Below, in pieces: positions 51,007 through 60,108 of a DNA stretch of 64,000 bases (the stretch's first letter is position 1; each line of letters opens with the position of its first letter). Source of the DNA: Salsipaludibacter sp963735045 (lineage in GTDB: Bacteria > Actinomycetota > Nitriliruptoria > Nitriliruptorales > Nitriliruptoraceae). The translations under genes were made by a program, and so were the position numbers. The notes below the pieces were generated by a model, which did no database searches, had not been told where the DNA came from, and worked only from the letters and a program-made list of their open reading frames with translations. The stretch covers positions 1,302,001-1,366,000 of the forward strand of contig CAVTIZ010000003.1 in assembly GCA_963735045.1 (NCBI GenBank). Direction: 5' to 3'.

Positions 51007-52503
51007 TCACACCCCCACCGGCTCGGAGTCCGGGGCGAACCAGGACACCGACACCGGCACGCCGAGGTCCTTGAGCCGATCGGTGACCCCGGGCCGGATG
51101 CCGGTCGGCTCCAGCTTGCCCAGGGCCCGGCCCGTCTCGGACTCGACCCCGGCCTTCCAGTCGAACAGGAAGATGTCCTGCATCGTGATCACGTCGCCCT
51201 CCATCCCGGTGATCTCGGTCACGTGGGTGATCCTTGCGAGAGCCGTCCTGGAAGCGGGACTGGTGGACGATGAACTGGATGCCGGCGGCGATCTGCTCGC
51301 GGATGGCGCGAACCGGCAGCTCGACCCCGGCCATCAGCACCATCGTCTCGAGCCGGGAGAGGGCGTCCCGCGGGCTGTTGGAGTGGATGGTGGAGATCGA
51401 CCCGTCGTGGCCGGTGTTCATGGCCTGGAGCATGTCCAGCGCCTCGCCGCCACGGACCTCACCGACGACGATGCGGTCGGGGCGCATGCGCAGCGAGTTG
51501 CGCACCAGGTCGCGGATCGTGACCTCGCCGCGACCCTCGATGTTGGGCGGGCGGTACTCCAGCCGGACCACGTGCGGCTGCTCGAGCTGCAGTTCGGCCG
51601 CAGTCCTCGATCGTGACGATGCGCTCGTCCAGGGGGATGTAGGACGACAGCACGTTCAGGGTCGTGGTCTTGCCGGCGCCGGTCCCCCCCGACACCAGGA
51701 TGTTGGTGCGACCGGTCGACGCAGGCCGCGAGGAAGTTGGCGGCCTGCGGCGACCACGTCCCGAAGGCGACCAGGTCCGACCCGCCGTAGGCCTCGCGGC
51801 GAGAACTTGCGGATGGTCAGCATGGGCCCGTCGATCGACACCGGGGGGATCACGGCGTTGACACGCGAGCCGTCGGGCAGGCGGGCGTCGACGTAGGGGC
51901 TGGACTCGTCGATGCGACGGCCGACCTCGCCGACGATCTTCTCGATCGTGCGTCGCAGGTGGCCGTCGTCGAGGAACCGGACGTCGGTCGGCTGCAGCCG
52001 GCCGTCGCGCTCGATGAAGACCGCGTCGGGACCGTTGCACATGACCTCGGTGACGTCCGGGTCGTCCAGCAGCGGCTCGATCGGCCCGTAGCCGAGGATG
52101 TCGTCGATCGTGGTCTCGATCAGCGTCTGCCGGTCGGCCTGCGACAACGGCGTGGAGTCGGCGGCGATGACCTCGCCGAGCTTCGCCGCGGACCTTGCGC
52201 TCCAGTTCCAGCGTCGGACGTGTTGGGGTCGTACAGGGCCGGGCCCATCGCCTTGACCAGGGCCAGGTGCGTGCGTCGGCGGATGTCGGCCAGGTACTCG
52301 TCGCGCTCGTCACGTTCGGGCTCGCGCAGGGGTGCGGGCACCGCGGGGGCGTCGTCCGGGCTGGGGACCTGGACCCCGTTCGCACCCACGCCGTTGGGAC
52401 GTGCGCCGTTGGACGCCGCACCGAGGTCCGGCGCCGGGGACGGGCGGTCGTCGCCGTCCTGGTCCTCACCCGGGCGACCGGTCAGTCGGTCATACAGTCC
52501 CAT
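51007..52503 (-). pseudogene. cpaF: Tad pilus assembly ATPase CpaF/TadA gene with six frameshifts
   Basis: Joining frames gives about 495 residues of a standard CpaF: 'LSQADRQTLIETTIDDILGY', 'GPIEPLLDDPDVTEVMCNGP', 'GSRVNAVIPPVSIDGPMLTI', Walker A SGGTGAGKT, 'LDERIVTIED', 'LRMRPDRIVVGEVRGGEAL', then 'QAMNTGHDGSISTIHSN'. +1 insertions fall near 52206, 52191, 51795, 51713, 51604 and 51233. Each lies between perfectly conserved codons, and almost all double an adjacent base. The three frames cycle exactly as expected for six single insertions. No nonsense change or larger deletion is seen. Either the gene is freshly inactivated or this stretch has sequencing errors. Start ATG at 52503, stop 13 bases before tadB. 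Confidence 0.8.
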
Positions 52504-52521
52504 GGCATGTGCCTTCCTGGT

Positions 52522-53682
52522 TCAGGCGTCGTCGTCCAGCAGGCCCAGCGACGACATCAGGTCCCTGGCGAGGGCCTCGAGCGCCTGGCCGGCCTTGGAG
52601 CGGCGTCGGTTGACCAGCGGATCCCCCTGGTTGATGGACCGGGCGGCGCTCTTGTCCGACGGCACCGCCACGTCGACACCACGATTGAGCGCCTTCTCGA
52701 TGTCGGGGACCGACAGGCCCGTGGACTCGTCGGCACGGTTGACCACCAGCCGCGTGCCGTCCGCGGGGACGCCGATGGCGCCCATCTCCGACAGGACCCG
52801 GCGGGTGCCCCGCACCCCGGTGACCTCGCGCGTGGTCACCACGACCACGCGTCGCGCCTCCGCCAGCACGGCCCGGGCCGTGGAGTCGTGGGTCTGGCCG
52901 AGGTCGACCACCACGACGTCCACGGTGTCGGCCACCATGCCGAGCAGGCGCATGAACGGACCGGTCGGCACGTGGATCTCGCCACCTGCCAGCGGGGCGG
53001 CCAGCAGGTGGACGCCCTTGGCGACCTCGGTGAGGTAGCCGCTCATGGCGTCGGCGTCGAGGTGGTCGACGCGATCCACCGCGTCCAGCACGGTCAGGGA
53101 CGGCCGGCGCTGGAACATGATCGCGAGGTCGCCCGACGACACGTCGAGGTCGACCAGGCCCACGGTCCCCCCGAGCCTGGCGATCGCCGTCACCAGGTTC
53201 GTGGTCACCAACGACGTCCCGACCCCGCCCTTGCCGGCGGTGACGGCGATGACGGGTGTCGGCTGCTGGGCGTCCACGGGACTGGCCGCCGCGACCGCCT
53301 CGATCCGCGCGGCAAGGTCACGCTCCGCGCGGACGACGGCATCACCGACCTCCTCGGGATCGGCCCCCACCTCGACCACGTCGGCGACGCCGGCGCGCAT
53401 CGCGTCCCGGAGCCGGTCGGGGTCGAGCACCTTGGTGAACTGGATGATCCGGACCGCCAACTGCTCGTCCTGGATCGACTCGGCCAGCATGATGGCATCG
53501 TCGTGCACCACGCCGGGACCGACCAGCACGATGGCCGGCAGCGCGCCGCGATCGATGGACTGGGCCACCTGGGGCAACGAGTCGTGGGCCACCCACGGTT
53601 CGTCGGGGCCCAGTGCCTCGGCCATCTGGACCCGGGCCTCCTCGACCGGGTCCACCACGAAGACGTGCGTCGTCACGCTCAC
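52522..53682 (-). CDS. CpaE/TadZ-like pilus localisation ATPase
   Basis: 386 residues. An N-terminal receiver-like domain (about 1-120, 'HVFVVDPVEEARVQMAEAL', 'VRIIQFTKVLDPDRLRDAMR') precedes a MinD/ParA-like ATPase with the deviant Walker A 'TAGKGGVGTSLVTTNLV' near residue 147, 'GLVDLDVSSGDLAIMFQ' and 'VDVVVVDLGQTHDS'. The receiver-ATPase layout is that of CpaE/TadZ proteins, which place the pilus machine at the pole. GTG start overlaps the cpaB stop by GTGA. It precedes cpaF by 18 bases. The frame is intact. Confidence 0.85.
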   Translation of the reverse strand: MSVTTHVFVVDPVEEARVQMAEALGPDEPWVAHDSLPQVAQSIDRGALPAIVLVGPGVVHDDAIMLAESIQDEQLAVRIIQFTKVLDPDRLRDAMRAGVADVVEVGADPEEVGDAVVRAERDLAARIEAVAAASPVDAQQPTPVIAVTAGKGGVGTSLVTTNLVTAIARLGGTVGLVDLDVSSGDLAIMFQRRPSLTVLDAVDRVDHLDADAMSGYLTEVAKGVHLLAAPLAGGEIHVPTGPFMRLLGMVADTVDVVVVDLGQTHDSTARAVLAEARRVVVVTTREVTGVRGTRRVLSEMGAIGVPADGTRLVVNRADESTGLSVPDIEKALNRGVDVAVPSDKSAARSINQGDPLVNRRRSKAGQALEALARDLMSSLGLLDDDA

Positions 53683-54485
53683 CCCTCGAACAGACTGTCG
53701 TACTGGGTGCTCGGCGTGTCACCCAGTTCGGCGCCGTCGGGCAGCAGCGTGAAGTACAGCAGGCCCTCGTTCTGGGCGAACACGATGCGTTCGGCGTCCG
53801 CCGGCGTGACCGACAGCGTCGCCAGCACCTGTTCGTCACCCTGCTGGACCTGGTCCTGGCGGTTGCCCTGGTCGTCGGTGGACACGACCCGCTGGCCGAT
53901 CGCCAGCACCTCGCCGGTCCCCAGGAACTGGGTGCGGGTGACCGTGGCCTCGGCCGGTGCCGCGGGCTCGACCACGTTTCCCTCCGCGTCCAGGGTCGGG
54001 GCCGTCGTCACCTGGGCGTCGATGTGGGCGATGATCCCGGCCGTGTCCCCCTGGGTCAGGTAGCCCCCGACGCCTTCGGGGATCCCGACCTGGACCGTCA
54101 GGGCGACCTGGCCCTCGTCGAGGGTGAACTCGGCATTGGCGACGGCAGGGTCACCGAACTGGCCGATCTGGAGGATCGCCCCCTGCTGGATCGGATCGAG
54201 CGCCGCCAGGCCGGCGATCTCGGTGAGGTTGGTCACCGCGGTCTCCGGGCGGTTCGCGGTCGGCAGCTGTTGCGCCTCGATCCATTGCTGGCTGACCGCG
54301 TTCTGCACCGTGGTGCCGGCCGGCACCGCCGTGGTCGCGACGAAGACGTCGACCAGTTCGGCACCCTCCATGGCGCGCTGGTCCGCGGCACTGACGTAGC
54401 GCCACACCAGGAACGCCGACACCAGCGCCAGCACGAGGCCGACGACGATGGCGATGGCGCGCCCGGTTGCTGCTCGTGATGCCAC
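53679..54485 (-). CDS. cpaB: Flp pilus assembly protein CpaB
   Basis: 268 residues. One N-terminal membrane helix (about 8-28), then a SAF domain with 'DVFVATTAVPAGTTVQNAVS' and the RcpC/CpaB domain 'ALTVQVGIPEGVGGYLTQGD' and 'TQFLGTGEVLAIGQRVV'. CpaB is thought to gate or scaffold the pilus at the cell surface. GTG start (54485) preceded by GGGGAG. The order cpaB-tadZ-cpaF-tadB-tadC is the normal assembly operon; cpaB is first here. No CpaA/TadV prepilin peptidase gene is present in the window. Confidence 0.85.
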   Translation of the reverse strand: MASRAATGRAIAIVVGLVLALVSAFLVWRYVSAADQRAMEGAELVDVFVATTAVPAGTTVQNAVSQQWIEAQQLPTANRPETAVTNLTEIAGLAALDPIQQGAILQIGQFGDPAVANAEFTLDEGQVALTVQVGIPEGVGGYLTQGDTAGIIAHIDAQVTTAPTLDAEGNVVEPAAPAEATVTRTQFLGTGEVLAIGQRVVSTDDQGNRQDQVQQGDEQVLATLSVTPADAERIVFAQNEGLLYFTLLPDGAELGDTPSTQYDSLFEG

Positions 54486-54800
54486 GTGTCCAACTCCCCT
54501 GTGCGACCGTTGCGGTCACGGCCGACGTGCGCGGTGGTGCGTGTCCGATCCGGGATCGGTCGGGGACGGCCCCGACGTCATCCCGGACTCGCGCGGGGAG
54601 GACGACCGCCGTCGAACCCCCGGCGCTGGTGACCCATGGTGCATGGACCTGTGGTCCGGTGTCGAGGATAGTGGCCCACCGCCGACCACCGACTGCAGTA
54701 CGCAGCCGGCGAGGTCACGGATTGGATGTGGGTTGCCCGAACGTACTGACGACCGGTCGACGACGCCCCTGCCGGTCGCCGGTGCGCACCCGGTCGGCGC
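54486..54800 (-). promoter_or_regulatory. Gap between second pilin gene and cpaB
   Basis: 315 bases without a gene. On the minus strand TATCCT (about 54671-54666) could be a -10 box for the cpaB operon, but no -35 match lies 16-18 bases upstream. A weak hairpin-forming GACCGG/CCGGTC pair around 54751-54778 lies just past the pilin stop. Nothing else is recognised. Confidence 0.25.
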
Positions 54801-55040
54801 TCAACAGGTCGCGGTGCCGTCCGTCTCGAGCTGCTGGTTGACGCACTCGAACTCTGCCGATGCCCGGGACCCGAGCACGGCGACGGCCACCACGACCACG
54901 GCCGCGATCGCCGCCATCATGATGGCGTACTCCACGGCGGTGGCACCCTCGTCGCGGTCGGCGAGCGCCGGCAACCGGGACAGCCTCGCGAGCAACCATC
55001 GACCGACCGGGAGACGGTGCCCTGGGGTGCGGAGTGCCAT
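54801..55040 (-). CDS. Flp-family type IVb pilin, long N terminus
   Basis: 79 residues. The pilin core is 'DEGATAVEYAIMMAAIAAVV', with Glu five positions after the likely TadV cleavage Gly, then a Val-rich helix and a C-terminal part with two cysteines (FECVNQ, TATC). The leader is unusually long: about 32 residues, basic and Leu-rich, before the cleavage site. The mature protein has more C-terminal sequence than the other pilin. ATG 55040 with GAGGGCG upstream. It follows the first pilin by 83 bases, probably on the same transcript. Confidence 0.8.
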   Translation of the reverse strand: MALRTPGHRLPVGRWLLARLSRLPALADRDEGATAVEYAIMMAAIAAVVVVAVAVLGSRASAEFECVNQQLETDGTATC

Positions 55041-55123
55041 GGAACGCCCTCGTGGTCGTGCTGGCAGCCGAGGGGTGGCGGGCGCTCACCCGCCAGGACC
55101 CCGGCTCCCTCGCTCCCGGATGC

Positions 55124-55318
55124 TCAGCAGTTGGAGGCGCCGGCGTTCTGGATGGCATCGGCCGTGCAGTCGAAGGTCGAGCTGGCGTTGTTGCCCAGCG
55201 CGACGACGGCGATGATGATGACCGCGGCGATCAGCGCGACCATGATGGCGTACTCCACCGCAGTGGCGCCGTCCTCACGGGAACGGGCGGTCTTGAGGGC
55301 TTCGCGGATCATGAGCAT
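55124..55318 (-). CDS. Flp-family type IVb pilin
   Basis: 64 residues, typical Flp size. A basic leader (MLMIREALKTARSR) is followed by 'EDGATAVEYAIMVALIAAVI', matching the Flp consensus (DxGATAVEYALxxALIAxxI), and a short exported tail with two cysteines (FDCTAD, ASNC) that could form a disulfide. This is probably the major pilin because it is first in order and closest to consensus. ATG 55318 has AGGAG about 10 bases upstream; an ATG two codons on is possible. It is divergent from the DnaB-like gene. Confidence 0.88.
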   Translation of the reverse strand: MLMIREALKTARSREDGATAVEYAIMVALIAAVIIIAVVALGNNASSTFDCTADAIQNAGASNC

Positions 55319-55631
55319 GGTGTGGTTCTCCTGGCTGGAATGGACCCCGGGGGTGGTCGGGGCGCGGAGTCCTCCCCCGGACGAAGGGTGCGATCCCCCA
55401 CGATTGCGGTCCGGTTGGCACCCACGTTGTCACGTCACGCACGTTGGGTCCGACTGTACGCGTCGACGGGTCCCCATCGTGCCGGACTCCAGCCACGACC
55501 ACGTAGGACCAGAGTCCCGTTGTTCACGCGTCGAACGTTCGTGGGGCACACGTCACGATCGGATTCCGGGGCGGCCCCGGTGGTCTCGGGCCATGTGGTT
55601 TCCTGTCGTCATCGGATCGTCAGGGGACCGC
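55319..55631. promoter_or_regulatory. Divergent region between Flp pilin and DnaB-like genes
   Basis: 313 bases with no gene. On the minus strand TACAGT (about 55459-55454) could be a -10 for the pilin transcript, which would then have a leader of about 130 bases. Repeated ACGT-containing steps (CACGTTG, CACGTCACG, CACGTTGG at 55423-55447) are a mild local repetition and may be binding sites. No strong dyad was found. Confidence 0.25.
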
Positions 55632-56641
55632 ATGCCCGGACACATCACCCCGCCACGCCCACAGACGGTGACGGCCCTGCTGGACGGGCTCGACGAGGAA
55701 CTGCGCAGGGGGACTCGGAGCACTTCGACGTCGTCCCGACCGGCTTCGCCGCCTTCGACGACGTCACCGGTGGCGGGCTCCGTGGCGGTGACCTCACGGT
55801 CTTCGCCGGCCCGCCGGGCGTGGGCAAGACCATCTTCGGTCTCCAACTCGCCCGACACGTGGCCGCGACCGGCCACCCCGCCATCGTGGTGTGCTACGAA
55901 CACGACCAGACGGCCATGCTGTTGCGCCTGCTGTCCCAGGAGGCGGGCCGCGCCGACACCCAGGGTCGTGCCATCTCCTCGTTGGCCGAACGGCTTCGTC
56001 GGGGTGCCGAGCAGGGCCAGGGCCTGGCCGAGGTCGTCCGGGGAGAACCGGTCCTCCACAAGGCCCTGCTGGCGCTCAGCGAGGTCGGCGACCACCTCAC
56101 GCTGCTGGGTGGGTCGGTCCGCGACACCGGACTGGACGCCCTGGACGACCTCGTGGCCGAGGTGGCGGCCGACCGCGGTGTGCCGCCGCTGCTGGTCGTG
56201 GACTACCTCCAGAAGGTGCCGACCGACGACGTCGACGCCCTCGCCCGGTCACGACGCGTCGTCGAGGGACTCAAGGACCTCGCGATGCACCACACCATCC
56301 CCGTCGTGGCGATGGCCAGCCTCAGCATCGGGGGCCTGACCGCGCGTCGGCTGCGCCTGGCGCACCTGGACGAGACCTCCGCGATCGCCTTCGAGGCCGA
56401 CGTGGTGGTGTTGCTGGCCGACAAGCTGGACGCCATCGCCAAGGCCCACCTCGGCTATGGGGGCACGTCGGCGAGGGACTTCGAGAACTGGGTGATCTGG
56501 ACCCTGGAGAAGAACCGGTCCGGCCCCAACCTGGTCAACCTGGAGTTCCGCAAGGACTTCACGCACTTCCGCTACGAACCCGAGGGCCGGATGGTGTCGG
56601 AACGACTGGCCGACGACCGGCTGGGCGGCGACGCCAGCTGA
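55632..56641 (+). pseudogene. DnaB-helicase-like RecA-fold ATPase gene with an apparent frameshift
   Basis: ATG 55632 opens 'MPGHITPPRPQTVTALLDGL' and 'DEELRRG', then the frame must change at the G5 run (55708-55712). The following frame gives 'EHFDVVPTGFAAFDDVTGGG', Walker A GPPGVGKT, 'IVVCYEHDQTAMLLRLLSQE', Walker B 'LLVVDYLQKV' and 'DFENWVIWTLEKNRSGPNLV'. About 336 residues in total, comprising only the DnaB C-terminal domain, without the primase-binding N-terminal domain, so it is not the replicative helicase. One missing G would explain the break; a start at GTG 55595 in the second frame is the alternative. Its role is unknown; KaiC/RadA-like regulatory roles are possible. Confidence 0.65.
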
Positions 56642-56670
56642 CGACGTGGGCCCGGGCGGCGACGTGACGC

Positions 56671-57345
56671 TCAGTCGCGGCGATGCGGCGAGACCAGCCC
56701 GGACCGGTACGCCACGGCCACCGCCTGCGCGCCCGTCTCGGCGCCCAGCTTGGCGTAGATGCTGGTGAGGTGGTTCTTGACCGTCTTCTCGGACACGAAC
56801 AGTCGGTCGGCGATCCCGGCGATCCGCTCCCCCGCCGCAAGCTCGACCAGGACCTCACGCTCGCGTTCGGTCAGGTCGTCGGGCGCCGTGCTGGACAGCG
56901 ACATCAGGCGCGACGCGACGGCCGGCGACACCCACGACCCACCGGCCAGCACCGAGGTCACGGCGGTCACGAACTCGTTGGTCGACGAACTCTTGGTGAG
57001 GTAGGCGTCGACGCCGACCTCGGTCGCCCGGCGCAGGGTGTCGTCGTCGTCGAGCATCGTCACGATCGCGATCTTGACGTGCGGCCACGTCGCCCGGACG
57101 TGGGCCGCCACCTCCAGGCCGTTGGGGGGTGGCATGTTCACGTCCAGGAGCACCAGGTCGGGCTGGAGGCGTTCGACCACCGCCAGGGACTCCCGACCGT
57201 CGGCGGCCTCGCCGACCACCTCGCCGACACGCGACAGCGTGCGCACGAGGGACTGCCGGAGCAGGGTGTGGTCGTCACACACGACCAGTCGGGGCAGGCT
57301 CTCCGCCTCGGCGGTCGGGGGGGTGGCGCGATCGTCCGGGGCCAT
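56671..57345 (-). CDS. NarL/FixJ-type response regulator
   Basis: 224 residues. The receiver domain (about 18-135) has the acidic pair 'VVCDDH', the phospho-acceptor Asp68 in 'LVLLDVNMPPPNG', a Thr in 'AIVTMLDDDD' and the conserved Lys in 'DAYLTKSSS'. The C-terminal LuxR helix-turn-helix has 'DLTEREREVLVELAAGERIA', then 'SEKTVKNHLTSIYAKLGA'. ATG 57345 preceded by AGGGA. It lies 210 bases downstream of the sensor kinase gene on the same strand and is almost surely its partner. Confidence 0.9.
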   Translation of the reverse strand: MAPDDRATPPTAEAESLPRLVVCDDHTLLRQSLVRTLSRVGEVVGEAADGRESLAVVERLQPDLVLLDVNMPPPNGLEVAAHVRATWPHVKIAIVTMLDDDDTLRRATEVGVDAYLTKSSSTNEFVTAVTSVLAGGSWVSPAVASRLMSLSSTAPDDLTEREREVLVELAAGERIAGIADRLFVSEKTVKNHLTSIYAKLGAETGAQAVAVAYRSGLVSPHRRD

Positions 57346-57555
57346 GGGTCGATCCCTGTCACTCGTGCATCGTCGGTTCGGGGGTGAGCGACCGGGCGAT
57401 GCACCCCGGTGGTGGTCACCGTGCGGACCCCGGACATCCACCGCGGCCCTCGTGCACGTCCGCCCCGGCGACCGGGCCGACCGTGACCGGCGACGCTAGT
57501 CGCTCGGAATCCGCCGGTCACCGGCGGATCGGTCGCCCGGGCGGACGGGGACGCG

Positions 57556-60108
57556 TCAGCCTCGGCGGAAGCGCCCACGGGGTGGGGGCGGCGGCGCCTC
57601 CAGGACGGCCGTCGGGGCCGACAGCGACGGCCGCCCCAGCGGCAGGTGCGTCGTGATGATGGTGCCGTTGGCCCCCGTGTCGATGTCCAGGCCGGCGCCG
57701 ACGGCCTTGGCCCGTTGGTACATCGACGTCAGCCCCACGCCACCATCCTGCTCCCCGACCCGGGACTGGGTGAATCCGAACCCGTCGTCGATCACCTGCA
57801 GCACCAACGACCCCTCGTGCCGGCGCAGGTCCACCTGGACGGTGCGCCCGCCCGAGTGCCGCACGGCGTTGGTCAGGGCCTCCTCGGCGATGCGCAGGAA
57901 CTGCTCCTCGACGTCTCCGGGCAGCGTCCCGACGTCACTGGTGGTCACCTCGATGACCGGCCCCCCGGCCGGTGACAGCGTCAGGGCCATCGCCTCCAGG
58001 GCCGCCGCGAGTCCGCGGTCCAACCGGACGGTCCGCAGGTCGTTGACCACGGCCCGCATCTCGTCCACCGTGCCCAGCACGTGGTCGCGGAGCTGGCCCA
58101 GGGTCTCGGCCTGCGACTCGTCCCACGACTCGTTGGAGACGCGGTCGAGCTCCAGGGCCACGTGGGCGAGGGTCTGCATCACCCCGTCGTGCAGCGAGCG
58201 TCCGATGCGGGCGCGTTCCTGGTCACGGGTGAAGGCACGCAACCGGTTGAACAGCCGCACGCTGTCCAGCGCCAGCGCCGCCTCCTCGGCGTGCTGGGTG
58301 ATCGGTCGGGTGTCGGTCGGACCGACGACCACCAGGGCACCCATCAGCTCGCCGTCCAGCTCGGCGCCGTGGACGTGGATGTCCCCCGTCGCCGGCAGCG
58401 ACGTGGCCAGCTGTCCGAGGATCTCGGTCAGGCGGGCTCGCTGGACGGCCTCGATCGTCGTGCGATCGAGCAGGTCGTCCAGCACGTGCTGCTCGTGGGG
58501 ACCGGCGCGACGTCGTCCACGCGCACGCTGCTGATGGTCGGCGCCGGCCACCGGTGCCTCCTCCCCCCCACCGTCGCCCGGCCCGTCATCCCCCCCACCG
58601 TCGCCCGGCCCGTCATCCCCCCCGCCGTCGAACCGGGTGCGGTCTTGCTCCCGGCCGGCCCCGCCGCGCCCGGACGTCCCGGCTCGCCCGGCGGCCTGCA
58701 TCCGACGCAGCAACGTGCCCGTCAGCCCATCGTCGTCCGCCGCGTCCGGACGTCCCGACGGATCATCGACGGGCAGCACGCGGTGCGTCGCGGGTCCGTC
58801 GTCACCGGGGCCGGTCGCCGTGGGCGGGTCGGCCCGATGCCTGGCCTCCCCCGACTCCCTCGCCTCCCCCGACCCCCGGGCCCCGGCCGACGCGTCCTCG
58901 TCGCGTTCGCGCGACGAGCGCCAGTCCGGCAACGGCCCGTCCGGGGCGCCGCCCGACGGCGCCGTCGTCCTGGTCGTCGTCGCTCGCTCCACCCGCTCGG
59001 TGCTGGCCGCACGCTGGTCCTCGGCCAGGCCGGGCTGCCACGTGAGGCGGACCGGCGGCGGCGTGGCCAGGTTGTGGCTGGCACCCACCTGGAGCGGTCC
59101 CGCGCCATCGGCCACCAGCACCACGGCCGCCTGGGGCCGGACGTCGGCGATCAGGCGTGCCAGCGCGTCCTCGGCGACCGTGCCGACGTCGAAGGACACC
59201 GCGACGATGGCCTGACGACGACTCAGCTCGTACAGGGCCGACCGGAACCGGCGCAGTTCACTGCTGCGGGTCTGGGTCTGGCTCTGCCACAGTCGCCGCG
59301 CCATCGCGCCCGTGCCCACCGCGGTCACGACGAGCAGGCTGGCCGTGCCCTCCTCGATGACCCGGTCGACGGAGTAGCCCAGCACGAGCACCCAGGTCAC
59401 GCCGATCGTGGCCAGGCCCAGGACGGCCCCCGTCACCGCCTTCCACAGGCCCACGGCGAACCCGGCCTCCAGCGCGATCACCGTGGCCAACAGGGTCAAC
59501 GCGACGGGTGGGGTCCCGGTGGGCGCCGCCACCCCGAGCACCAGCCCGAGCACGACCGTGGCGTCGACGGCCACCAGTCCCGGCGTCAGGCGCCACCACA
59601 GGGCGCGACCGATCGACCAGACCGTGATGACGACCAGGGCCGACAGTGGCCACGCCGGGCCCTGCGAGGCGCCCCAGGCCAGGACCGACAGCGACGTGAG
59701 CGTGCGCACCACCGCGCCCCACCGGTCCGGCACGGCCGCGTCGTCCTGTTCGATGGCGATGGCCCGCAACGACCGTCGCAGCCACGACACGCCGCGGCTG
59801 CGGTCGATGGCCTCGAGCAGTTCCGGCGAGCTGATCGGCCGACCGAGACGGATCGGCTCCCCGGACGTCGACGGTTCGTCGCTGGCCGACACGCCCTCCT
59901 GGACCACGACCACGGGTGGACGGGGGTGCGACGACAGGAAGCGTGGGGCGCCGGCATGTTCCGGGTTGACCACGACCACGTCCAGGTCGAGCCCGCCGCG
60001 GGCGTCGTCGTCGACCGCGTCCAGCACCACGACGTCCAGGTTGCGGTCCAGCTTCTCGACCTGGCTGACGACGAAGGGCTCCAGTCCCAACAGTCCCACC
60101 CGGGCCAC
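57556..60108 (-). CDS. Membrane sensor histidine kinase (HisKA_3) with disordered insert
   Basis: 850 residues. The first ~110 look like a degenerate receiver-type domain ('VGLLGLEPFVVSQVEKL', 'VVVVQEG', 'PIRLGRPISSPELLEAID'). Five or six membrane helices follow (about 140-260), then a GAF-like domain (about 300-370), a low-complexity insert of about 170 residues with a nine-residue repeat GDDGPGDGG, and a second GAF-like half. The HisKA_3 box is ERARIGRSLHDGVMQTLAHV (His640) and the HATPase has 'EEALTNAVRHSGG' and 'DDGFGFTQSRVGEQDGGVGL'. GTG start overlaps the fur stop (TAGTG). The phospho-partner is the adjacent NarL-type regulator. The signal is unknown. Confidence 0.85.
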   Translation of the reverse strand: MARVGLLGLEPFVVSQVEKLDRNLDVVVLDAVDDDARGGLDLDVVVVNPEHAGAPRFLSSHPRPPVVVVQEGVSASDEPSTSGEPIRLGRPISSPELLEAIDRSRGVSWLRRSLRAIAIEQDDAAVPDRWGAVVRTLTSLSVLAWGASQGPAWPLSALVVITVWSIGRALWWRLTPGLVAVDATVVLGLVLGVAAPTGTPPVALTLLATVIALEAGFAVGLWKAVTGAVLGLATIGVTWVLVLGYSVDRVIEEGTASLLVVTAVGTGAMARRLWQSQTQTRSSELRRFRSALYELSRRQAIVAVSFDVGTVAEDALARLIADVRPQAAVVLVADGAGPLQVGASHNLATPPPVRLTWQPGLAEDQRAASTERVERATTTRTTAPSGGAPDGPLPDWRSSRERDEDASAGARGSGEARESGEARHRADPPTATGPGDDGPATHRVLPVDDPSGRPDAADDDGLTGTLLRRMQAAGRAGTSGRGGAGREQDRTRFDGGGDDGPGDGGGDDGPGDGGGEEAPVAGADHQQRARGRRRAGPHEQHVLDDLLDRTTIEAVQRARLTEILGQLATSLPATGDIHVHGAELDGELMGALVVVGPTDTRPITQHAEEAALALDSVRLFNRLRAFTRDQERARIGRSLHDGVMQTLAHVALELDRVSNESWDESQAETLGQLRDHVLGTVDEMRAVVNDLRTVRLDRGLAAALEAMALTLSPAGGPVIEVTTSDVGTLPGDVEEQFLRIAEEALTNAVRHSGGRTVQVDLRRHEGSLVLQVIDDGFGFTQSRVGEQDGGVGLTSMYQRAKAVGAGLDIDTGANGTIITTHLPLGRPSLSAPTAVLEAPPPPPRGRFRRG
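58564..58630. repeat. 27-bp tandem repeat inside the sensor kinase gene
   Basis: The unit caccgtcgcccggcccgtc plus atccccccc occurs twice in full and a third time in part, encoding GDDGPGDGG on the minus strand. The period of 27 keeps the frame, so copy number can change without breaking the kinase. It lies in the disordered insert. Confidence 0.75.

Noticed and set aside
50183..51571. A 462-codon minus-strand frame bridging cpaF and tadB
   Set aside because: Only its first part is real cpaF sequence in one of the three frames; after the insertion near 51233 it reads a shadow frame of cpaF and tadB.
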